From Rhodospirillales bacterium (GTDB lineage Bacteria > Pseudomonadota > Alphaproteobacteria > Rhodospirillales > Shumkoniaceae), in NCBI GenBank assembly GCA_014859895.1, contig JACZKS010000171.1, forward strand, positions 1 to 57,597: a stretch of 57,597 bases of DNA. The letters are read 5' to 3'. The position numbers and the translations under genes were made by a program. The notes under the pieces are model-generated. The model saw only the letters and a list, made by a program, of their open reading frames with translations. It was not told the origin of the DNA and did no database searches. Below, in pieces: positions 33,955 through 43,225 of this stretch. The number at the start of each line of letters is the position of its first letter. Position 1 is the first letter of the stretch.

Positions 33955-35190
33955 ATGTTGCTGGATTGGCTACTGACACGCCTGGTTAGGGTTGGCACCT
34001 TGACGCTCGTCGATGCCGATGGCCGGACCCGTGTTTATCGCGGCGAGCCGGGGCCCGAGGTTAGGATTCGCCTGCATGAGAAGGCGCTTCATTGGCGCCT
34101 GCCTCTCAGCTTGCAGCTGACGACCGGCGAAGCCTACATGGACGGGACGCTGACCGTCGAGGACGGCTCCATCTACGACCTGCTGACCCTGGCGGCGATC
34201 AATCTGCCGTCGCTGGAAACCCACCCCTTCTTCGCCCTCGACAACTGGCTGCAACGGGCGATGCGACACCTGCACCAGTTCAACATCCTCCCCCGGGCGC
34301 GCGCCAACGTGGCCCACCACTATGATCTCTCCGGCGCCCTCTACGACCTTTTCCTCGATCGCGACCGCCAGTATTCATGCGCCTATTTCGCGCGGCCGGA
34401 CGACGACTTGGAAACCGCCCAGGCCAACAAGAAGGACCATATCGCCGCCAAGCTGCTGCTGCGCGACGGCCAGAAGGTGCTCGACATCGGGTGCGGCTGG
34501 GGCGGCCTGGCGCTGACCCTGGCGCGGCGAACCAAGGTCGAGGTGACCGGCTTGACGCTTTCCACCGAACAGTTCCAGCTGGCCGCCCAGCGCGCCGAGG
34601 AGAACAGGCTCACCAAGCGGGTACACTTCCATCTGCGCGACTACCGCCATCAGCAGGGTCGGTTCGAGCGCATCGTTTCGGTCGGCATGTTCGAGCACGT
34701 CGGGGTCGGCTTCTATCGCACCTTCTTCGACAAGATCCGGAACCTGCTGACCGACGACGGCATCGCGCTCATCCATACCATCGGGCGCGCCGACGGCCCG
34801 GGCGCCACCAGCCCGTGGATCCGCAAGTACATCTTCCCGGGCGGCTACATTCCGGCCCTTTCGGAAGTGACGGCGGCCATCGAGCGCAGCCGGCTTTTCA
34901 TCACCGACGTCGAGGTGCTCCGGCTTCACTACGCCGAAACCCTGCGTCACTGGCGGGAACGGTTCGTCACCAACTGGGACGAAGCCAAGTCGATTTACGA
35001 CGAGCGCTTCTGCCGGATGTGGGAGTACTATCTGGCAGCCAGTGAAGTGGCCTTCCGGCACTTGGGGCTGGTGGTCTTCCAGGTCCAGTTGGCCCGACAG
35101 CAGGACGCCGTGCCGCTGACCCGCACCTACTTGACCGACGAAAGCCGCCGGATGGCACGGCAAAGCGGCGGGAAGCTCGAGGCCGCCTGA
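33955..35190 (+). CDS. cfa: Cyclopropane-fatty-acyl-phospholipid synthase
   Basis: Transfers a methylene group from SAM to unsaturated acyl chains of membrane phospholipids. 411 residues from MLLDWLLTRLVRVG (an ATG at 33919 adds 12). VLDIGCGWGGLA is the SAM site; YDLSGALYDLFLD, the active-site Cys in YSCAYF and the Glu in MFEHVG are characteristic of CFA synthases. Full length. It follows the rplI-tail repeat and is probably transcribed alone. Confidence 0.9.
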   Translation: MLLDWLLTRLVRVGTLTLVDADGRTRVYRGEPGPEVRIRLHEKALHWRLPLSLQLTTGEAYMDGTLTVEDGSIYDLLTLAAINLPSLETHPFFALDNWLQRAMRHLHQFNILPRARANVAHHYDLSGALYDLFLDRDRQYSCAYFARPDDDLETAQANKKDHIAAKLLLRDGQKVLDIGCGWGGLALTLARRTKVEVTGLTLSTEQFQLAAQRAEENRLTKRVHFHLRDYRHQQGRFERIVSVGMFEHVGVGFYRTFFDKIRNLLTDDGIALIHTIGRADGPGATSPWIRKYIFPGGYIPALSEVTAAIERSRLFITDVEVLRLHYAETLRHWRERFVTNWDEAKSIYDERFCRMWEYYLAASEVAFRHLGLVVFQVQLARQQDAVPLTRTYLTDESRRMARQSGGKLEAA

Positions 35191-35213
35191 GATCCCGCCC
35201 GCCGCTTCCGATG

Positions 35214-35244
35214 TTTTCCACCGGTCATCCACGTGTCATCCACT
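35214..35244. repeat. Three DnaA-box-like 9-mers at 11-bp steps upstream of dnaB
   Basis: TTTTCCACC (35214-35222), TCATCCACG (35225-35233) and TCATCCACT (35236-35244) each share TCCAC and resemble TTATCCACA with two or more mismatches. They are spaced exactly 11 bp, one helical turn, and lie 70-100 bases before the dnaB start. They may be a regulatory site rather than an origin. Confidence 0.4.
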
Positions 35245-35312
35245 TTTACACAGGGGGGTGGGAAACGTCCCCTCTTTGCAGAGTGGCGCCGAGCCACTAG
35301 TTTGGGCGTCCC

Positions 35313-36815
35313 ATGACAATGCAAGTCTCCACGTCGCTGCCTCAGCAGCTTGCCGATGCCGACGCCCGGCTCTCGGCCTTTCGCTCGCCCCCCCATAACA
35401 TCGACGCCGAAAAGGCGCTGCTGGGCGCCATCTTTGCCAACAACCGGGCCTACGAGGCGGTATCCGAGTTCCTGAGGCCCGAGCACTTCGCACTGGGACA
35501 GAACGGCCGCATCTTCGAAGCCTGCTCCAAGCTGGTGGAGCGCGGCCAGATCGCCGATCCGGTGACGCTCAAGAACTTCTTCGAGCAGGACCAGTCGTTG
35601 GCCGAGGTCGGCGGCCCGGCCTATCTGGTCGATCTGGCGTCCACCGCGGTGGGCCTTATCAACGCCGGCGAGTACGGACGGTTGATCTACGACCTGCATT
35701 TGAGGCGCGAGCTCATCAACCTGGGAGAGGACGTGGTCGAGCGCGCCTACGGGGGCGAAGTCGACGAGACGGCGACGAACCAGATCGAGCGGGCCGAGCA
35801 AGGCCTTTACGATCTGGCCACCCGCGGCGAATACGAAGGCGGCTTCCAGCCCTTCAAGACCTCGGTCATCGACGCCATCGAGGTGGCCGAGAAGGCCCAC
35901 AAGCGGGAAGGCTCGCTGGCCGGCGTCGGCACCGGGTTCACCGATATCGACAAGACGCTGGGCGGCCTGCATCCGTCCGACCTCATCATCCTGGCCGGCC
36001 GCCCATCGATGGGCAAGACGGCGCTGGCCACCAACATCGCGTTCAACGCCGCCTATACGCACGCCAAGTCGAAGGGCGGCGAAGGCGGCATCATCGGCTT
36101 CTTCTCGCTGGAAATGTCGGCCGAACAGCTGGCCAGCCGCATTCTTTCAGAGCAGACCGACATCTCGTCGGACCGCATGCGCAAGGGAGAGCTTTCGAAC
36201 GACGAGTTCAACCGCCTGGTGGTCGCCAGCCAGACCCTGCATCAGATCCCCATCTACATCGACGACACCCCGGCGCTCACGGTCAGCGCGCTGCGCACCC
36301 GGGCGCGCCGCCTGAAGCGCCAGCACGGGCTGGCCATGATCGTCATCGACTACCTCCAGCTCATCGCGTCCTCGGGATCGCGCAGCGACAACCGCGTTCA
36401 GGAGGTCTCGGAAATCACCCGGGGCCTGAAGACCCTGGCCAAGGAGCTCGACGTGCCGGTGCTGGCGCTCTCCCAGCTCTCGCGCGCCGTCGAGCAGCGC
36501 GACAACAAGCGGCCGCAGCTTTCGGACTTGCGCGAATCGGGCTCCATCGAACAGGACGCCGACGTCGTCATGTTCATCTTCCGCGAGGAGTACTACCTGG
36601 AGCGCGACGAACCGGCCCAACGCCAGGATGAAGCCGACGACAAGTACTTCGACCGCCGCAAGCGCTGGGAGGAACGGCTGGAGATCGTGCGCAATGTCGC
36701 CGAGGTCATCGTCGCCAAGCAGCGCCACGGTCCCATCGGCACCATCAAGCTGATGTTCCAGGGAGCGTTCACCCGCTTCGGCAACCTCGACCAGGACCAC
36801 CCGGGTTACCGGTGA
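35313..36815 (+). CDS. dnaB: Replicative DNA helicase DnaB
   Basis: Hexameric 5'-3' helicase of the replication fork. The N-terminal domain begins PPHNIDAEKALLGAIF. The RecA-like domain has Walker A GRPSMGKTALA, Walker B MIVIDYLQLI, LSQLSRAVEQR and DLRESGSIEQDADVVMF. 500 residues, no intein. A second ATG at 35319 is possible. It precedes alr with a seven-base gap, a common order. Confidence 0.96.
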   Translation: MTMQVSTSLPQQLADADARLSAFRSPPHNIDAEKALLGAIFANNRAYEAVSEFLRPEHFALGQNGRIFEACSKLVERGQIADPVTLKNFFEQDQSLAEVGGPAYLVDLASTAVGLINAGEYGRLIYDLHLRRELINLGEDVVERAYGGEVDETATNQIERAEQGLYDLATRGEYEGGFQPFKTSVIDAIEVAEKAHKREGSLAGVGTGFTDIDKTLGGLHPSDLIILAGRPSMGKTALATNIAFNAAYTHAKSKGGEGGIIGFFSLEMSAEQLASRILSEQTDISSDRMRKGELSNDEFNRLVVASQTLHQIPIYIDDTPALTVSALRTRARRLKRQHGLAMIVIDYLQLIASSGSRSDNRVQEVSEITRGLKTLAKELDVPVLALSQLSRAVEQRDNKRPQLSDLRESGSIEQDADVVMFIFREEYYLERDEPAQRQDEADDKYFDRRKRWEERLEIVRNVAEVIVAKQRHGPIGTIKLMFQGAFTRFGNLDQDHPGYR

Positions 36816-36822
36816 GCCGGCC

Positions 36823-37929
36823 ATGGTAAGCGAAGCTTCCAGCGGCGCCGTCCTGACCATCGACTTGGCCGCCCTTCGCGCCAACTGGCAAAGCCTGCGG
36901 GATCGCCTGAAGGGCGCCGAGTGCACCGGCGTGGTCAAGGCGGATGCCTACGGCCTTGGTCTGGAGCCGGTGGCCAAAACCCTGGCCGGGGCCGGCTGCC
37001 GGGTCTTCTTCGTCGCCCATCTGGACGAGGGTGTGGCGCTACGCGCCGCCCTGCCCAAGGCCGAAATCCACGTCCTGAACGGCCTGTTGCCCGGCACCGC
37101 CGCCGAGTTCGCGGCGCATCGCCTGATCCCGGTGCTGAACAGCCTGGGCACGATCGACGAGTGGCGGGCCTTCTGCCGGACCCGGCAAAGTGCCCTGGCC
37201 GCCGACATCCACGTCGACACCGGCATGTCGCGCCTCGGCCTGCCGCCCGACGAGGTGACGGCGCTGGCCGCCGAGCCGGCCCGCCTCGACGGCATGGCCC
37301 CCGGCTATTTGATGAGTCACCTGGCCTGCGCCGACGAGCCGGACCACCCGATGAACCGCCAACAGTTGGCGGCGTTCGTCGCGGTCCGCCGGCGGCTGCC
37401 GCTGACGCGCGCCTCGTTGGCCAATTCGGCGGGGATATTCTTAGGATCCGACTATCACTTCGACGTGGCCCGACCGGGGATTGCCGTCTACGGCGGAAAC
37501 CCACTGCCGGGTGGGCCCAATCCGATGGCGCAAGTGGTTCGACTGCAAGGAAAAATCCTGCAAGTGCGCGGCGTTGACACCCCCCAGACCGTTGGATATG
37601 GTGCCACACACCGCTTCGCCGGGCCGGCGCGGATCGCCACCGTCGCGGTTGGCTATGCCGATGGTTTCCTGCGGTCCCTCGGCAATGCGGGGTGCGGTTT
37701 TGTGGGCGACATCCGGACGCCGGTGGTGGGACGTGTTTCGATGGACCTGATCACGCTCGACGTCACCTCCGTTCCGGAAGCCGAGAGCCGGCCGGGGTGC
37801 CTGATCGACCTGATCGGCCCCCAGAACGACGTCGATGCGGTGGCCGCCACAGCCGCTACCATCAGCTACGAAATTCTGACCGGCCTGAGCCGGCGCTATC
37901 ACAGGCGCTACGTCGGGGGAACGGAGTGA
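36823..37929 (+). CDS. alr: Alanine racemase
   Basis: PLP enzyme that makes D-alanine for peptidoglycan. Lys39 in VVKADAYGLG forms the Schiff base, and the C-terminal domain has VGYGATHRF with the second catalytic base (Tyr) and VGRVSMDLITLD. 368 residues. It sits between dnaB and the MlaE gene with short gaps. Confidence 0.94.
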   Translation: MVSEASSGAVLTIDLAALRANWQSLRDRLKGAECTGVVKADAYGLGLEPVAKTLAGAGCRVFFVAHLDEGVALRAALPKAEIHVLNGLLPGTAAEFAAHRLIPVLNSLGTIDEWRAFCRTRQSALAADIHVDTGMSRLGLPPDEVTALAAEPARLDGMAPGYLMSHLACADEPDHPMNRQQLAAFVAVRRRLPLTRASLANSAGIFLGSDYHFDVARPGIAVYGGNPLPGGPNPMAQVVRLQGKILQVRGVDTPQTVGYGATHRFAGPARIATVAVGYADGFLRSLGNAGCGFVGDIRTPVVGRVSMDLITLDVTSVPEAESRPGCLIDLIGPQNDVDAVAATAATISYEILTGLSRRYHRRYVGGTE

Positions 37930-37930
37930 C

Positions 37931-38704
37931 ATGCGCCTCCTGCAGCTGATCGGGCGGGTCGTCCTGACCTTCCTCGGCACCACCGGCCGCCTGGCGCTGT
38001 TCGCTGGCGCCGGTTTTTCCCATTGCGTACGGCCGCCCTTCTATCCGCGCATCATCGTCCGCCAGATGGTTGATATCGGCTATTATTCGCTGCCGGTGGT
38101 CGGCCTGACGGCGATCTTCGCCGGCATGGTCATGGCGCTTCAGACTTATACCGGGACCTCGCGCTTCTCGGCTGAAAGCGCGGTCGCCAACATCGTGGTG
38201 CTGGCGCTGACCCGCGAACTGGGGCCGGTGCTGGCCGGCCTGATGGTGGCCGGGCGCATCGGCGCCTCGCTGGCCGCCGAGATCGGCACCATGCGGGTGA
38301 CCGAGCAGATCGACGCGCTGACCACCCTTTCCACCAATCCGATGAAATACCTGGTGGCGCCGCGCCTCATCGCCGGCGTCGTCATGTTCCCGGTGCTGGT
38401 GCTAATCGCCGACATCATCGGGGTGTTCGGCGGCTACGTGGTGGCGGTCTACAAGCTGGGTTTCAACGCCTCCATCTACATCCAGAACACCTACAACTTC
38501 GTACAGGCCGAGGACGTCATCTCGGGCCTGGTCAAGGCCGCCGTCTTCGGCGTCATCGTCACCCTGATGGGATGCTATCACGGCTATCACTCGAAAGGCG
38601 GCGCCCAGGGAGTGGGCACGGCGACCACCAACGCCGTGGTGTCGGCCTGCATCCTGATCCTCGCCTTCGACTACATCCTGACGGAGATGTTCTTCGGCAC
38701 ATGA
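37931..38704 (+). CDS. MlaE-family lipid ABC transporter permease
   Basis: Inner-membrane permease of the MlaE/YrbE type, which moves phospholipids between inner and outer membranes. 257 residues with five or six helices and the family stretch TRELGPVLAGLMVAGRIGAS followed by GTMRVTEQIDAL. It overlaps the ATPase gene by four bases. No MCE (MlaD) or MlaC gene is present, so those partners are elsewhere. Confidence 0.88.
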   Translation: MRLLQLIGRVVLTFLGTTGRLALFAGAGFSHCVRPPFYPRIIVRQMVDIGYYSLPVVGLTAIFAGMVMALQTYTGTSRFSAESAVANIVVLALTRELGPVLAGLMVAGRIGASLAAEIGTMRVTEQIDALTTLSTNPMKYLVAPRLIAGVVMFPVLVLIADIIGVFGGYVVAVYKLGFNASIYIQNTYNFVQAEDVISGLVKAAVFGVIVTLMGCYHGYHSKGGAQGVGTATTNAVVSACILILAFDYILTEMFFGT

Positions 38705-39477
38705 GCCAGACACCCCCGAAAATCCGCATTCGCGATCTGCACAAGGCGTTCGGCCCCAAGGTGGTGCTGGATGGCCTGGACCTCGACGTCGGGGTAGCGG
38801 AATCGGTCGTGGTGATCGGCGGCTCGGGCACCGGCAAGTCGGTGCTGATCAAGAGCATCCTGGGGCTGCTCAAGCCCGATCGCGGCTCCATCCAGGTCGA
38901 CGGCGAGGAAGTGACCGGCATGAAGCCCGGCGACCGCGAGGCGGTGAACCGCAAGGTCGGCATGCTGTTTCAGGGCGCCGCCCTGTTCGACAGCCTGCCG
39001 GCATGGGAAAACGTCACCTTCGGGCTGCTGGCCCAGAAACGGGTGACCCGCGCCCAGGCGCGCGACATCGCGGTGGCCAAGCTGGCCCAGGTCGGGCTGG
39101 AGGCCGAAGTGGCCGACCTCTATCCGGCCGAGCTTTCGGGCGGCATGCAGAAACGTGTCGCCCTGGCGCGCGCCATCGCCGCCGACCCCGAGATCATCTT
39201 TTTCGACGAGCCGACCACGGGCCTGGACCCGATCATGGCCGACGTCATCAACGACCTGATCGTCAAGATCACCCGCGAGGTGGGGGCGACCGCCCTTTCC
39301 ATCACCCACGACATGGCCAGCGCGCGCAAGATCGCCAACCGCATCGCCATGCTCTATGACGGCAAGATCATATGGGCCGGTCCCACCGCCGGGATCGACG
39401 CCTCGGGTAATCCGTTCGTCGATCAGTTCATCCACGGTCGCGCCGAGGGTCCGATCAAGATGGCGGTGCGGAAATGA
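38701..39477 (+). CDS. MlaF-family lipid ABC transporter ATPase
   Basis: ATPase partner of the MlaE permease, 258 residues. Walker A GGSGTGKS, signature LSGGMQKR, Walker B IIFFDEPTTGLDP and the switch His in SITHDM are intact. The ATG at 38701 overlaps the permease stop; longer frames are shadows. Confidence 0.9.
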   Translation: MSQTPPKIRIRDLHKAFGPKVVLDGLDLDVGVAESVVVIGGSGTGKSVLIKSILGLLKPDRGSIQVDGEEVTGMKPGDREAVNRKVGMLFQGAALFDSLPAWENVTFGLLAQKRVTRAQARDIAVAKLAQVGLEAEVADLYPAELSGGMQKRVALARAIAADPEIIFFDEPTTGLDPIMADVINDLIVKITREVGATALSITHDMASARKIANRIAMLYDGKIIWAGPTAGIDASGNPFVDQFIHGRAEGPIKMAVRK

Positions 39478-39512
39478 CAGCGGGCTCCGTAAGGCCCTAA
39501 GGAAGCCAGGCC

Positions 39513-40925
39513 ATGGCGCGCTCCGCCACCCAATTCGTCTGCCAGGAATGCGGTGCTGCCCATGCCAAGTGGGCCGGGCGGTGTGACGCCTGCGGCGCCT
39601 GGAATTCCATGGTCGAGGAAACGCCGGCGGCGGTCGTGCCCAAGGGGCTGGGATCGAAGCGCGGCCATAAGCTCGACTTCGTCGGCCTCAGGGGCAAGAG
39701 CGAAAGCCCGCCCCGGAAGCTCACCGGCATCGGCGAGTTCGACCGGGTGTGCGGCGGCGGCCTGGTGCCCGGCTCGGCGCTGCTGGTCGGCGGCGATCCC
39801 GGCATCGGCAAGTCGACCGTGCTGTTGCAGGTGGCGGCCGCGCTCGCCACCAGCCAGGGATGCGCCTACATCTCGGGCGAGGAATCGATCGACCAGCTGC
39901 GCCTGCGCGCCGCCCGCCTCGGCCTCGATGGTGCCCCGGTGCAATTGGCGGCCGCCACCTCGGTGCGCGACATCATGGCGACGCTGGATGCCACCGACGC
40001 CCCGGAATTCGTGGTCATCGATTCGATCCAGACGATGTTCCTCGACAACCTCGACTCGGCGCCCGGCACCGTCGCCCAGGTCCGCACCTCGGCCCAGGAA
40101 CTGATCCGGCTGGCCAAGCGGCGGGGCTTCACGGTGGTGCTGGTCGGCCACGTCACCAAGGAAGGCCTGATCGCCGGCCCAAGGGTGCTGGAGCACATGG
40201 TCGACACGGTCCTTTATTTCGAGGGCGAGCGCAGCCACCAGTTCCGAATCTTAAGGGCCGTGAAGAACCGTTTCGGCCCGGCCGACGAGATCGGCGTCTT
40301 CGAGATGACCGACGCCGGCCTCATTCAGGTGGCCAATCCTTCGGCGCTGTTCCTGGCCGACCGCCAGGGCGACGTGTCGGGCTCCAGCGTCTTCGCCGGG
40401 ATGGAGGGAACGCGGCCTGTACTGGTCGAGATCCAATGCCTGATCGCGCCCTCGTCGCTGGGTACGCCGCGCCGCGCGGTGGTGGGCTGGGACGGCGGAC
40501 GGCTGTCGATGCTGCTGGCGGTGCTGGAAGCACGCTGCGGCCTTGCCTTCGCCGGCGCCGACGTGTACCTCAACGTGGCCGGGGGGCTGAGAATCCAGGA
40601 GCCAGGCGCCGATCTGGCCGTGGCCGCCGCCCTGGCGTCGGCGGTTTCCGGGGTGCCGGTGCCGCCGGAAGCGGTGGTTTTCGGCGAAGTTGGCCTGGCC
40701 GGCGAAGTGCGCCCGGTGGCGCATACCGACACCCGGCTGAAGGAGGCCGCGAAACTGGGATTCACCAAGGCCATCGCGCCAAAGCGGCGGGGCAAGACGG
40801 AAGGCGGGCGCAAGCCCCCCGGGCCCCAGGGTATGGACGTCAAGGAAATCACCCGGGTCGACGAGATCGTGCGCCTGTTCGGCCCGGCGGCGGCCCGATC
40901 GGCCGAAAGGGTGCGCAATGGGTGA
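39513..40925 (+). CDS. radA: DNA repair protein RadA
   Basis: RecA-related branch-migration factor in recombinational repair. A C4 zinc finger (Cys10, Cys13, Cys24, Cys27) precedes the RecA domain with Walker A GGDPGIGKST and the RadA motif KNRFG. The C-terminus is a Lon-protease-like domain (GADVYLNVAGGLRI, GEVGLAGEVRPV). 470 residues. It overlaps cvpA by eight bases. Confidence 0.95.
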   Translation: MARSATQFVCQECGAAHAKWAGRCDACGAWNSMVEETPAAVVPKGLGSKRGHKLDFVGLRGKSESPPRKLTGIGEFDRVCGGGLVPGSALLVGGDPGIGKSTVLLQVAAALATSQGCAYISGEESIDQLRLRAARLGLDGAPVQLAAATSVRDIMATLDATDAPEFVVIDSIQTMFLDNLDSAPGTVAQVRTSAQELIRLAKRRGFTVVLVGHVTKEGLIAGPRVLEHMVDTVLYFEGERSHQFRILRAVKNRFGPADEIGVFEMTDAGLIQVANPSALFLADRQGDVSGSSVFAGMEGTRPVLVEIQCLIAPSSLGTPRRAVVGWDGGRLSMLLAVLEARCGLAFAGADVYLNVAGGLRIQEPGADLAVAAALASAVSGVPVPPEAVVFGEVGLAGEVRPVAHTDTRLKEAAKLGFTKAIAPKRRGKTEGGRKPPGPQGMDVKEITRVDEIVRLFGPAAARSAERVRNG

Positions 40926-41589
40926 CTTTCCGGTCAACGTGACGGACATCGCCGTCATCGTCGTGCTGCTGATCTCGGCGCTTCTGGCCTATGCGCGCGG
41001 CTTCGTGCACGAGGTGCTGGCGGTCGCCGGCTGGATCGGCGCCATTTTCGCCACCATCTACGGCTTCCCCTATGCCCGCCCCTACGCGCGCAGCCTGATC
41101 CCCATCGAACTGATCGCCGATCTGGTGGCCGGGCTCGTCATCTTCGTAGTCACCCTGGTGCTGTTGTCCTTCATCACCCGCGGCGCGGCGGGGCTGGTCA
41201 AGGCCAGTGCGCTCAATTTCCTCGACCGCTCGCTGGGCTTCCTGTTCGGGCTGGTGAGGGGGGCCGTCATCGTCTGCGTGGCCTATCTGGGCCTCGTGTG
41301 GCTTATGCCGCCCCACGAGCAGCCGGGCTGGCTCAACGAGGCCCGCAGCATGCCGCTGATCGAGCGGGGCGCCACGATGCTGCGCGGCCTGGTGCCCGAT
41401 CACGCGGCGACGGCGGGCTCCAAGGCCGCCGGCAACGTCCAGGACAAGGCCGAGAAAATACTTGAAACGCAGAAAGTTTTTCGCGACATGCTGAGCGTCG
41501 AGCCGAAAGCCAAAGACGGCGGAACCGGCGAGGGCTATAACCGCAACGAACGCCGTGAAATGGAACGCCTGATCGAGGGCAGCAAATGA
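40918..41589 (+). CDS. cvpA: CvpA-family membrane protein
   Basis: Inner-membrane protein of 223 residues with four helices in the first 130 residues (starting DIAVIVVLLISALLAYARGF) and a charged cytoplasmic tail ending NRNERREMERLIEGSK. CvpA is linked to colicin V production and envelope stress in enterobacteria; its function here is unknown. radA-cvpA-purF is a common order. Confidence 0.88.
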   Translation: MGDFPVNVTDIAVIVVLLISALLAYARGFVHEVLAVAGWIGAIFATIYGFPYARPYARSLIPIELIADLVAGLVIFVVTLVLLSFITRGAAGLVKASALNFLDRSLGFLFGLVRGAVIVCVAYLGLVWLMPPHEQPGWLNEARSMPLIERGATMLRGLVPDHAATAGSKAAGNVQDKAEKILETQKVFRDMLSVEPKAKDGGTGEGYNRNERREMERLIEGSK

Positions 41590-41640
41590 TGCGCCACCAC
41601 CCGTTGCCTCGTTCCGCAGCCAAGGCGATCTTTCAATCGG

Positions 41641-41729
41641 CGTCATGGCCGGGCTTGGCCCGGCCATCCACGTCTTACTTGTCGGGCCTGTTGAAGTCGT
41701 GGATGCCCGGAACAAGTCCGGGCATGACG
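41641..41729. repeat. Double-hairpin palindromic repeat between cvpA and purF
   Basis: Outer ends CGTCATGGCCGGG and CCGGGCATGACG are inverted. Inner hairpins are ATGGCCGGGC/GCCCGGCCAT (41645-41654, 41658-41667) and ATGCCCGG/CCGGGCAT (41703-41710, 41718-41725). It is the abundant alphaproteobacterial extragenic palindrome type. The repeat is open in the purF frame and would encode a false extension starting MAGLGPAIHV, so the purF start must lie after it. Confidence 0.8.
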
Positions 41730-41746
41730 AAGAAGACGAGACGGCC

Positions 41747-43222
41747 ATGACGATGACACCCCCCCTTCCCTCCACCCGGCGCGACGACGATGACGACCAT
41801 CTGCGGGAGGAATGCGGCATCTTCGGCATCGTGGGGAACGTCGACGCCACCGCGCTGACCGCGCTCGGCCTGCACGCGCTGCAGCATCGCGGACAGGAAG
41901 CCGCCGGCATCGTCAGCTTCGATGGCCGCCATTTCCACAGCCATCGGGCGCTCGGCCTGGTCGGCGACAACTTCAGTTCCGAGGCGGTCATCGGCCGCCT
42001 GCCGGGCGATCGGGCCATCGGCCATGTCCGTTACGCGACGACCGGGGAGACGATTCTCCGCAACGTGCAGCCGCTGTTCGCCGACTTCGAGTTCGGCGGC
42101 CTGACCATCGCGCATAACGGCAACCTGACCAACGCGTATCGCGTCCGCCGCGCGCTGGTCCGCCAGGGCTGCATTTTCCAGTCGACTTCCGACACCGAGA
42201 CGATCATCCACCTGATCGCCATGAGCCACTATTCCACGGTGGTCGATCGCATGATCGACGCGCTGCGCCAGCTCGAAGGCGCCTATTCGCTGGTCGCGCT
42301 GACCCAGCGCAAGCTGATCGGCGTACGCGATCCGCTGGGCGTGCGCCCGCTGGTCCTGGGCCGGTTGGGCGAGGGTCACATCCTGGCCTCGGAAACCTGC
42401 GCGCTCGACATCATCGGCGCCGAGTTCGTTCGCGACATCGAACCCGGCGAAATCATTGTCATCGACGAGGAGGGCGTGCGCAGCGTCAAGCCGTTCGCCA
42501 AGCAGGCTTCCCGCTTCTGCATCTTCGAGTACATATACTTCGCCCGCCCCGACAGCACGGTGGAAGGCGAGAACGTCTATCAGGTGCGCAAAAACATCGG
42601 CGCCGAGCTGGCCCGCGAGAGCCACGTCGATGCCGACATGGTGGTGCCGGTCCCCGATTCCGGCGTCCCCGCCGCCATCGGCTACGCCCAGGAATCGGGC
42701 GTTCCGTTCGAGCTGGGGATCATCCGCAACCACTACGTCGGGCGTACCTTCATCGAGCCCACCGACAACATCCGCCATCTCGGCGTCAAGCTGAAACACA
42801 ACGCCAACGCGGCGCGCCTCAAGGGCAAGCGGATCGTGCTGATCGACGATTCGATCGTCAGGGGCACCACCTCGATGAAGATCGTCGAGATGGTGCGGAG
42901 CGCAGGCGCCAGGGAGGTTCACATGCGGATCTCCAGCCCGCCGACGGCGCATTCCTGTTTCTACGGCATCGATACGCCGGCCGCCGACGAACTGCTGGCG
43001 GGGCGCATGGACGTCGAGGCCATGGCCGGCCACATCGGCGTCGACAGTTTGGCCTTCCTTTCTCTCGACGGCCTCTATCGCGCGGTCGGCAAGGCAAAGC
43101 GCGACAGCGGGTCGCCCCAGTACTGCGACGCCTGCTTCAGCGGCGATTACCCCATCCGCCTGACTGACAAGGAGGAAGGGCCGATCCCCGAGCAGCTGTC
43201 GCTCCTGACGGAACGCGACTGA
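41747..43222 (+). CDS. purF: Amidophosphoribosyltransferase PurF
   Basis: First committed step of purine synthesis (PRPP plus glutamine to phosphoribosylamine). Starting at the ATG at 41747, residues 1-22 (with a run of five Asp) form a propeptide before Cys23 in EECGIFGIVG, the N-terminal nucleophile of the glutaminase. The PRPP site is VLIDDSIVRGTT, and NHYVGRTFIEPT is also conserved. CIFEYIYFARPDS and the late CDACFSGDYP hold cysteines that may bind an Fe-S cluster. 491 residues. Confidence 0.95.
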   Translation: MTMTPPLPSTRRDDDDDHLREECGIFGIVGNVDATALTALGLHALQHRGQEAAGIVSFDGRHFHSHRALGLVGDNFSSEAVIGRLPGDRAIGHVRYATTGETILRNVQPLFADFEFGGLTIAHNGNLTNAYRVRRALVRQGCIFQSTSDTETIIHLIAMSHYSTVVDRMIDALRQLEGAYSLVALTQRKLIGVRDPLGVRPLVLGRLGEGHILASETCALDIIGAEFVRDIEPGEIIVIDEEGVRSVKPFAKQASRFCIFEYIYFARPDSTVEGENVYQVRKNIGAELARESHVDADMVVPVPDSGVPAAIGYAQESGVPFELGIIRNHYVGRTFIEPTDNIRHLGVKLKHNANAARLKGKRIVLIDDSIVRGTTSMKIVEMVRSAGAREVHMRISSPPTAHSCFYGIDTPAADELLAGRMDVEAMAGHIGVDSLAFLSLDGLYRAVGKAKRDSGSPQYCDACFSGDYPIRLTDKEEGPIPEQLSLLTERD

Positions 43223-43225
43223 GCC

